Below are positions 58,101-64,000 of a DNA stretch of 64,000 nt, one piece after another; the stretch's first letter is position 1, and every line of letters starts with the position of its first letter. This stretch comes from Amoebophrya sp. A120. Taxonomy: Eukaryota > Sar > Dinophyceae > Syndiniales > Amoebophryaceae. The notes beneath the pieces are model-generated. The model was given only the letters and a program-made list of their open reading frames with translations. It was not told where the DNA came from and did no database searches. Where the stretch lies: the NCBI GenBank assembly GCA_905178155.1, contig CAJINV010000033.1, positions 22,736 through 86,735 of the forward strand, written 5' to 3'. The position numbers were made by a program, and so were the translations under genes.

Positions 58101-58935
58101 CCCTGGTCGTGATGATTGGGACCGCGACGAGGGGCTGAGCGACCGGTCGCGGTCTCGTTCGATCACCCCGCCCCCAAATTTTATGCACGGAACTGCCACC
58201 TCCACCTGGGGCGCCATTCCGGCGGGGCCGCTAGCGCAGACGCAGCACACCATGCGGCAAGCCGTCAACGGCTACCACGCTCGGGAGCAACAGGAGCGGG
58301 CGGCGGGAAGGCAGCAGCAGCAAGGGCAAGCCGCAGTTGTAGCTGCTCCCGCACAACAAGCAGATGAACTACCCCCTCGCGGCCAACTTCAGAGTACGGC
58401 TGTGCCAGACGCAGAAGGGGTGTCGAATGTAGTGCAAGAACCCACGACTGCAATTTCTGGTGCTGTCGCAGGGCGAGAAAATACGAGCATAGGAGGAGTC
58501 GTGCAACAAGAAGGAGCTGCCGCTCGTCCCTCTGCACAGCTGCCAGGTATTATACCTGGCGCACAGGAGCAAGAGCACGCAGAAGTTTCATTCAACAGAA
58601 GTGCTAGTGTACCGACTTCAACCCCAGCTAGCAGTGGCAGTGGTCCGCCAGGTCGTGGTACTAGTGGTAGCCATAATTCTAGTAACCCAATAAATCCTGC
58701 AACAGTAGTTCCTGCTGGTGTCCCTCCTCCTGCCACCGCGGCCGTTCTTAACCCAGCAGCATCTTCCCCAGCCGTTATCAACCCAGCAGGTGGTCAGCAG
58801 CCGAGGAGGAGGACGGTCTCGTTTGGGCAAGGACCTCGAGAAAACGTGGAAACTATTCAGATCGAGGCGGTGGGAGAGACAATGCGGGACTACGGCCGGT
58901 ACCTGCAGCAGCGGCAGTCCACCTCGGGGCAGTAA
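52117..58935 (+). CDS. Giant low-complexity protein (about 2,183 aa)
   Basis: Exons 52117-52517 and 52785-58935 join in frame across an introner. Length is 2,183 aa from ATG 52117. A later ATG at 52264 (MTKMSSKPFSLSGEQTRAG) puts the hydrophobic run VLTRLVLLLLTTFHLEHV nearer the N-terminus as a likely signal peptide and may be the true start. The rest is almost all disordered: Ser, Gln, Ala, Gly, Pro and acidic runs, with scattered conserved-looking islands (DDEYLQMMGLDLKHTPPTAA; DPEKFLPWKRMAAQGQGRRG) and a basic phosphosite-like C-terminus (PRRRTVSFGQG). No known domain. The 6.1-kb uninterrupted second exon is the longest in the window. A signal peptide would suggest a secreted or surface protein, but this is inference. 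Confidence 0.7.
52518..52779. mobile_element. Introner, family 1, TSD CCAGG
   Basis: Starts TATCAAATGTAAAAATGTCT and ends ATTTTTACAGTTGATA. CCAGG is exact at 52513-52517 and 52780-52784. Excision joins GSGVSTPG to SSTRPTTGEIG. Interior in the same orientation as 45117-45376. Confidence 0.93.
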
Positions 58936-61900
58936 TAATAGTGGGAGCTCACCGAGGTGGCTTTCCTTCAGTTCGTTGTTGCTTTCCTTAGTTCGTTGTT
59001 GCTTTCCTTCATACAGCCTTTCTATCTCAGCTTTCTTTCAATTCACAACAAAAGACATTCAGTATCAGTTTCAAATTCAATTTCAACCATTTTCGTTATA
59101 TCGCAAGTTTTCTCAACAGATTCCTATCAAAAGCAGATCGTTATACAAAAAAGTCACGCGGTATATTACCGTCAGGATTGCCCAAGAATGCCAATACTTT
59201 CAAAAAGAAAAAGTTATCACTTGAGTGCGCAAGCGCGAGCGCTATGACAAGATATTCATCCAAATAATGCAGTGCAGGTTCCGGTTTTATTTTTTTTTTT
59301 TACGCAGATATTTATCTTTTTATGGGATATGATTTTCATTTTACGCAGATACCGGAAGAACTACGGCTTTACTGAAATCCTCAAACGAACTAAGGCTGAT
59401 AGCGTAGATGAGTGAGGTTGTCACACCGGAATAGCAAAGTTTTTTCTCTTTGTAGTCCAAGACTTCAAGAATGCGTTTCCCTTTTCACACTTCGTATGGT
59501 TTATTTGCTTTTCCTGGTTTAATGAATAAGAAGGCCACTACATCAATCTTCATCTGCCCCTGAAGAAAAATTCCGACTCCTCGTCGTATTTACTTTTTGT
59601 GTTTTTCTGCAAGAACCTTTAAACGCGAGTGGTTGAAGATACTGGCACCAGAAGCCGGGGAAGTGAAATACTGTAACTATGATGTGTTTGGTGTGCAGCC
59701 TCCATTCATTTCTAGTCCCAGCGACTATAATCACACAACTAAAATAAATTAGAGATGAAAGAGTATTAAGTAGTCTATTAGCTACACTAGATTTCAATTT
59801 CATGCTCGGCAAGCGGGGCTGTGGCTGACTCCCGATGGACCAGGCAAAGATTCTGGGCCGTCGTGATTTCAGCCAGGGAAGATAGGCAGTTTAAAATCCC
59901 CTCTGGGAAGATAATTTTTTTACAATGCAAAAATAGATCAGGAGTAGATGCAGTCAGTCCGACGTGCTGTCGTGGCCGAATCGAATCGCGCAGAGAGTAT
60001 GCAATAAGGTGTGGACGATGAATGGATACTAGAGGTTAGGACTCTAGCAGCTGTTTGGTTTTTATGTTCTTCTGCTTTCTTTCACGACTGTATTGACTAG
60101 TAGCATTCCGCCGCATCTTGAAAGCATTGATAATTCCAGTTTCCGTTCGGCCACTAGTAACGTGGGCATGAATCACTCGACCAGATGATATATACGGGCC
60201 TTGTTTGTTTTTACTAGCAGTTTCTGGTTTATTTTTTTACCTCGCTTGTGCTATAGCTTTTGGTTGCCTTTAAGAATTATGCTCTACAATTAAAACGCAA
60301 AGAGATCATGCACAGCTTGCTGCTGCAGGGTCGTCCGCCTCCGAATTGCTGCTCGTTCCCCTACTTCTGTGGTAGTTGCATTGAAACTTTTTAAAGTTGC
60401 ATGATCAAGACCATATAGAAATTTCAACTTAGCACCCAGAATTATGGCAGAACTTAAACTACTTCTACAGCATACTTACACAGGAAATGGAAAAGCAGTA
60501 GGATATGAAGCGAAGTGACTCTTACTGCGAATAAGCACAACAAAGTCACGGTCACTAGCAAGCAACTGTCTACACCTTAAGCTTGGCACCAAAAATAGTA
60601 GCACGAGCAATACCAATTAAATCAAAATGAGCCGCTTGTGATGCGATTACTCGGCATTCATCTACTAGTCTGCTGAGTGGTAATATGCGTCTTCACCAAA
60701 CGGTATCACTATCATTCAAAACAAATGTAAGACTTCACGCCTCCGTCAGGCAAGCTCAAGGCTGTATGTTGTGTATGATTTGAAAAGTTTTTTTTTCATT
60801 TTTCGCGAGGAGCATACCAACAACTCACTTACTTCATCATTTCGAATGTTATTCATCCTCATCCACAGAAAGTTCTTTAAATACGAATATTTGAAAAGTT
60901 GATATATCGAATGGATGGGCATTAAAGAAAAGACAAAGCACAAGCAACGCAGCATCTGTGAAGACCAAAGTGGCTGGTTACTCTACTATGCTTAGAGGAT
61001 CTTTGACTTTGAGACTGTCAATTCTCGTTCTCTATCTAGATCTTCTACAATATCAAAAGCACTCTCACTCTACTATTTTGCCTCCGTTAAATCGTGCCAT
61101 TCTATGCGCTTTTACTAGAGTGCTTCGATGAGGAGGTTCAATTTCATAAGAAAACACACGACGGCATGACTAAGGACTTAAACCGAGGTGGTTACACCAC
61201 AACCTTTCAGCGCCTAGCAACTTGTGGCTCTTGGAAGATTTTTTGCTTGTGGCAAAACCTTGCCCATTGAAAGCGGTAGCGTGATGCGTAATTTGATCAT
61301 TTTTGCCAAGCAAATCTTTAGCCACGAGATGTGATCGAGGCACGCGAATGGTTGTCTCAACTACCACAACAAGTCACATCGGTCCTCGTCTGCTTACATA
61401 TATAATTTGGGCAAAGTTTTTTAATATTTTTCAATAGCTTTATTTCGCTTTCTCATTTTGTTTCCTGTCCGACCGGACCACGGCGCATTTTCGCTGCAAG
61501 ATGCAACTGGGGTATTGCAATCGCTCGATGCTATACTCCATTGGGTATTTGCAATTCAGTATTTTTTACGTGAACACTAGTTCACAGGAAAGCGAAAGTC
61601 CCATGGTCCGGCGTTTAGTTTTTTTTTTCCGCACCTAGAAATATATTGCTAAGCACGCTTGTACTATTATATTGTTACAAAATCTTCCACGACCACGAGT
61701 TGATGCATCTTTGCAACGGCAACAGTATGGGGAGCCCGTACATGTGCACGACCAGCACGGTGCTGGTTCGGTCGAATAAGCGCAGTTACGAAAGATGAAT
61801 ATCTTCACCATTGCTGTGCCAAAAATTTGCTGGTTCCACTTCCACCGGGGGAATACGTAAAGCTGTCGTGGAGCTTGTGGCGATCCTATAGAGCAGCGCC

Positions 61901-63520
61901 ATGCATCACAAACAGAACCAAGCGTGATAACGGTAGGCTTTAATTATCATGATACCAAAACTTCAAACATATATTACTGGAGCCACCAGTAGATAGCACA
62001 ATATCAAAAGTGCTATCACTCTTGTTAGCCCCTGCACATCAACCAGAATCCACTGTGAGCATAGGCATACCTAGTATCCCTTTCTCTAGAAAGGCGTGCC
62101 TGCTTGTACAGTGGACAAGAAACATTTAGCTATGTAGGAGCACCTTTTCAAGCGGAAAAGAAATTCTAAAATGGAACTACAATGTTGACCTCCTTTTGAG
62201 GCGGAAAAGGAAATCAGTTGAAAAGTAGAATAACAAGAGAGAAACAACCAGTGGACCAACATTTTATTGCACCCTCGAGCTGGAAGCGGGTAAATTTTGC
62301 AAAAGGCAGAACACTCGTGGTCCGCGATACGAAATGGTGCGTCTTGCGGCCCTTGCGGCAGGACAAACTACATGTACTTCTACTGAACGTATGGCGCCGC
62401 GGCCCACATATTTCGTACAGGGACAGGAGTAACACAACCGGCGCCCACTACAAATCAAACGAAAATTGTTGAGCGAGCTCTACTCCGAGCTTGCAAAAAA
62501 CAATGAAAAAACACCGGGTCACAGTTCTTGACTATGACACGATGACGGACCCACTATGAGACCTCCAAGTAGAGCCTCTCACCCTCATCGATTGGAACTG
62601 CTTTTTGTACATTATTCAAGCGTTGTAGACCTCAGCTTCAAGAATTCGAATGTGTGCTGCGCCCGCACACGACGCTGCGCCGAGAACCCACACGAGAGAC
62701 TTCACGAAGAGATGAATCCGCTTGCATATTGCCTTTTTTCTTGTTGTTCTACTACTTATCGATTTTGATAATTCACTTACACTGTGGATTGAGTGCACTT
62801 CTGCCACTTTTCCACCGTTTTTTCGAATTGAAGCTGCGAAGTCACCACGTACAAAAGAAAAATAGATGTTGCAAACGAAATAAGAGGTCCCCGTACGAGA
62901 TCTCCACGCCACATGTACTTCATCGATCTCAAAAAATGTAGATCTACAGGCACAGATGCTTGAAGTGATTTCTCAAAAGACATGACACCACACTGTGAAA
63001 TCCACCGTATACGGATCCGTACGTACGAGAAGGTCCGAGAAAGAAAGATCCTGAGTCTTGATCTAAAAACAAAATCAAACATGGTGTTGAAGGTGATCCA
63101 TCACGCGCAACGTGGCGAATTTGAAGAAGATCTTCCCGATCAACGATACTTGTGCGATCTTTTCAACCATTTTGCAAAACGACTCTACTCCACTGCTTTC
63201 ATCGTCTCTGCTGCTACAGTGGGAGCTTTATATATATATTTCTGATATAATTATAATCTTAATCTCCGAAAGAGGAAGACAAGAGCAGGGCACGTGGCGT
63301 TGTGCACAGAATAATTTGATGTTCTACAACAGCAAGTGCATAAAGTTAATAAAGTTGTAAGAACTAAAAGTAGGCGACCAACATACAACAACGCTAGTAG
63401 AACCTGCGACAGAGTAGAAGTTGTCACTTTTTGATACAAAACTACAGTTGCTTTTTCTTGTACTATTCTACTTTTCCGTGCTGTATGAATCAAAAACACG
63501 ACATTAGAAACTTTTAGATC
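58936..63520. other. Long intergenic region, small tandem repeat
   Basis: The largest gene-poor stretch. Just after the stop, the unit GTTCGTTGTTGCTTTCCTT occurs twice (58970-59010). Elsewhere AT-rich with short non-coding frames on both strands. The phrase CAATATCAAAAG recurs near 61050 and 62000. No tRNA, rRNA or TIR element recognised. Confidence 0.4.
58970..59011. repeat. Two-copy tandem repeat, about 20-bp unit
   Basis: CAGTTCGTTGTTGCTTTCCT is followed directly by a near copy (TAGTTCGTTGTTGCTTTCCT), just downstream of the 52-59 kb gene. Possibly part of its 3' UTR. Confidence 0.7.
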
Positions 63521-64000
63521 ATGGGGGGTTTTTCGCGGCGCAACCGGAAGCAGAGCCAGCAGGCTGGCGGCGAAGTGAGCATGACTTTGTCCCTGCTGCA
63601 AGACCGGATAAAACGGGACTCTCTCGCGTACAAACAGGAGTTTCAAGCGCAAGTACAGCACTTCGAGTCCGTTCTCGAGCTTTTGCTCCTCAACCCGCAG
63701 AAGCCCTCGAAACAGTTCGATGAGCAGGTGATGTTTCTCGCGCACGTATGCCCCTATTATGAATACAAGGACTTCCCGCAGAAAATCATCAAACTGCTGA
63801 AGGAAAAATCCAACTTACTCCACGCCCAAACGCGGAAGGTGCTGGTGCAGGCATTGATTCTGCTGAGGAACCGGAACCAGTACGAGTTGATCGACGCCCT
63901 GCCGCTCCACTTTCAGCTGCTGGCTTTGGACGACAAAAACGTCCGGTCCATGGTGCACACCCACATCGTCCGCGATGTGCTGCGCATGAACGAGAAGAGT
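63521..64000 (+). CDS. SDA1: SDA1 (SDAD1) 60S ribosome-biogenesis factor, 5' part
   Basis: SDA1 is a nucleolar/nuclear factor for 60S subunit maturation and export. The 160 codons before the window end give MGGFSRRNRKQSQQAGGE, then the conserved N-terminal region: SLLQDRIKRDSLAYKQEFQA, LELLLLNPQKPSKQFDEQVM, FLAHVCPYYEYKDFP, TRKVLVQALILLRNRNQYEL and VRSMVHTHIVRDVLRMNEKS. Motif order and spacing follow the eukaryotic SDA1/SDAD1 N-terminus (LIKRDP...Y, NPSKEL, FPQ, ALILLRNK, THIV.DI). ATG 63521 is the first in-frame Met. No introner interrupts this part. The rest lies outside the window. Confidence 0.92.
   Translation, partial: MGGFSRRNRKQSQQAGGEVSMTLSLLQDRIKRDSLAYKQEFQAQVQHFESVLELLLLNPQKPSKQFDEQVMFLAHVCPYYEYKDFPQKIIKLLKEKSNLLHAQTRKVLVQALILLRNRNQYELIDALPLHFQLLALDDKNVRSMVHTHIVRDVLRMNEKS

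Noticed and set aside
58936-63520. tRNA or snRNA genes in the long gap
   Set aside because: I looked for T-arm and cloverleaf patterns by eye and found none; a covariance-model search is needed to be sure.

Overview
The window is nuclear DNA of a protist whose genes are split by many introns. The best fit is an alveolate of the dinoflagellate line, most likely a Syndiniales parasite such as Amoebophrya. This is inferred from four traits seen together: every supported gene is on the + strand; coding exons have strongly G/C-ending codons; conserved proteins carry very long Ser/Ala/Gly/Gln/Asn-rich insertions; and coding exons are broken by short elements with terminal inverted repeats (TIRs) and target-site duplications (TSDs), as described for Amoebophrya introner elements. 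Species assignment is not proven by sequence alone.

Layout. 1-5.8 kb: scattered short exons of an unrecognised, Cys-rich (PAN/Apple-like) protein. 7.0-8.4 kb: TIM22, complete in three exons. 9.2-11.8 kb: a CobW/COG0523 G3E GTPase. 11.8-12.5 kb: a hypothetical protein. 13.7-28.0 kb: one giant gene; I can join 16 exons into about 3,378 codons. 29.4-35.8 kb: a glutaminase of about 1,926 aa with a C-terminal ankyrin region. 36.9-42.7 kb: an unknown secreted or anchored protein, possibly continuing to a single-pass membrane protein whose 3' exons lie at 44.9-47.0 kb. 48.2-49.3 kb: a 163-aa unknown. 52.1-58.9 kb: a low-complexity protein of about 2,180 aa. 63.5 kb to the end: the start of an SDA1 (60S biogenesis) gene. 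Intergenic DNA is AT-richer and shows little beyond decayed element fragments.

The main result is the introner system. I delimited about 30 elements, mostly 150-340 bp with two near 0.9 kb. Most begin TAT and end ATA and are flanked by a 5-bp direct repeat: 16 exact and 6 with one mismatch. Removing the element plus one repeat copy restores the reading frame in every well-delimited case, and often restores a conserved motif. Members of at least three families sit in coding exons in both orientations, including near-identical 322-bp copies at 4855 and 18719. The TIRs, not a fixed GT/AG pair, therefore seem to define the ends. Ordinary GT-AG introns occur in the same genes, and a few decayed elements now appear to use GT-AG sites near the old TSD, a possible path from mobile element to ordinary intron.
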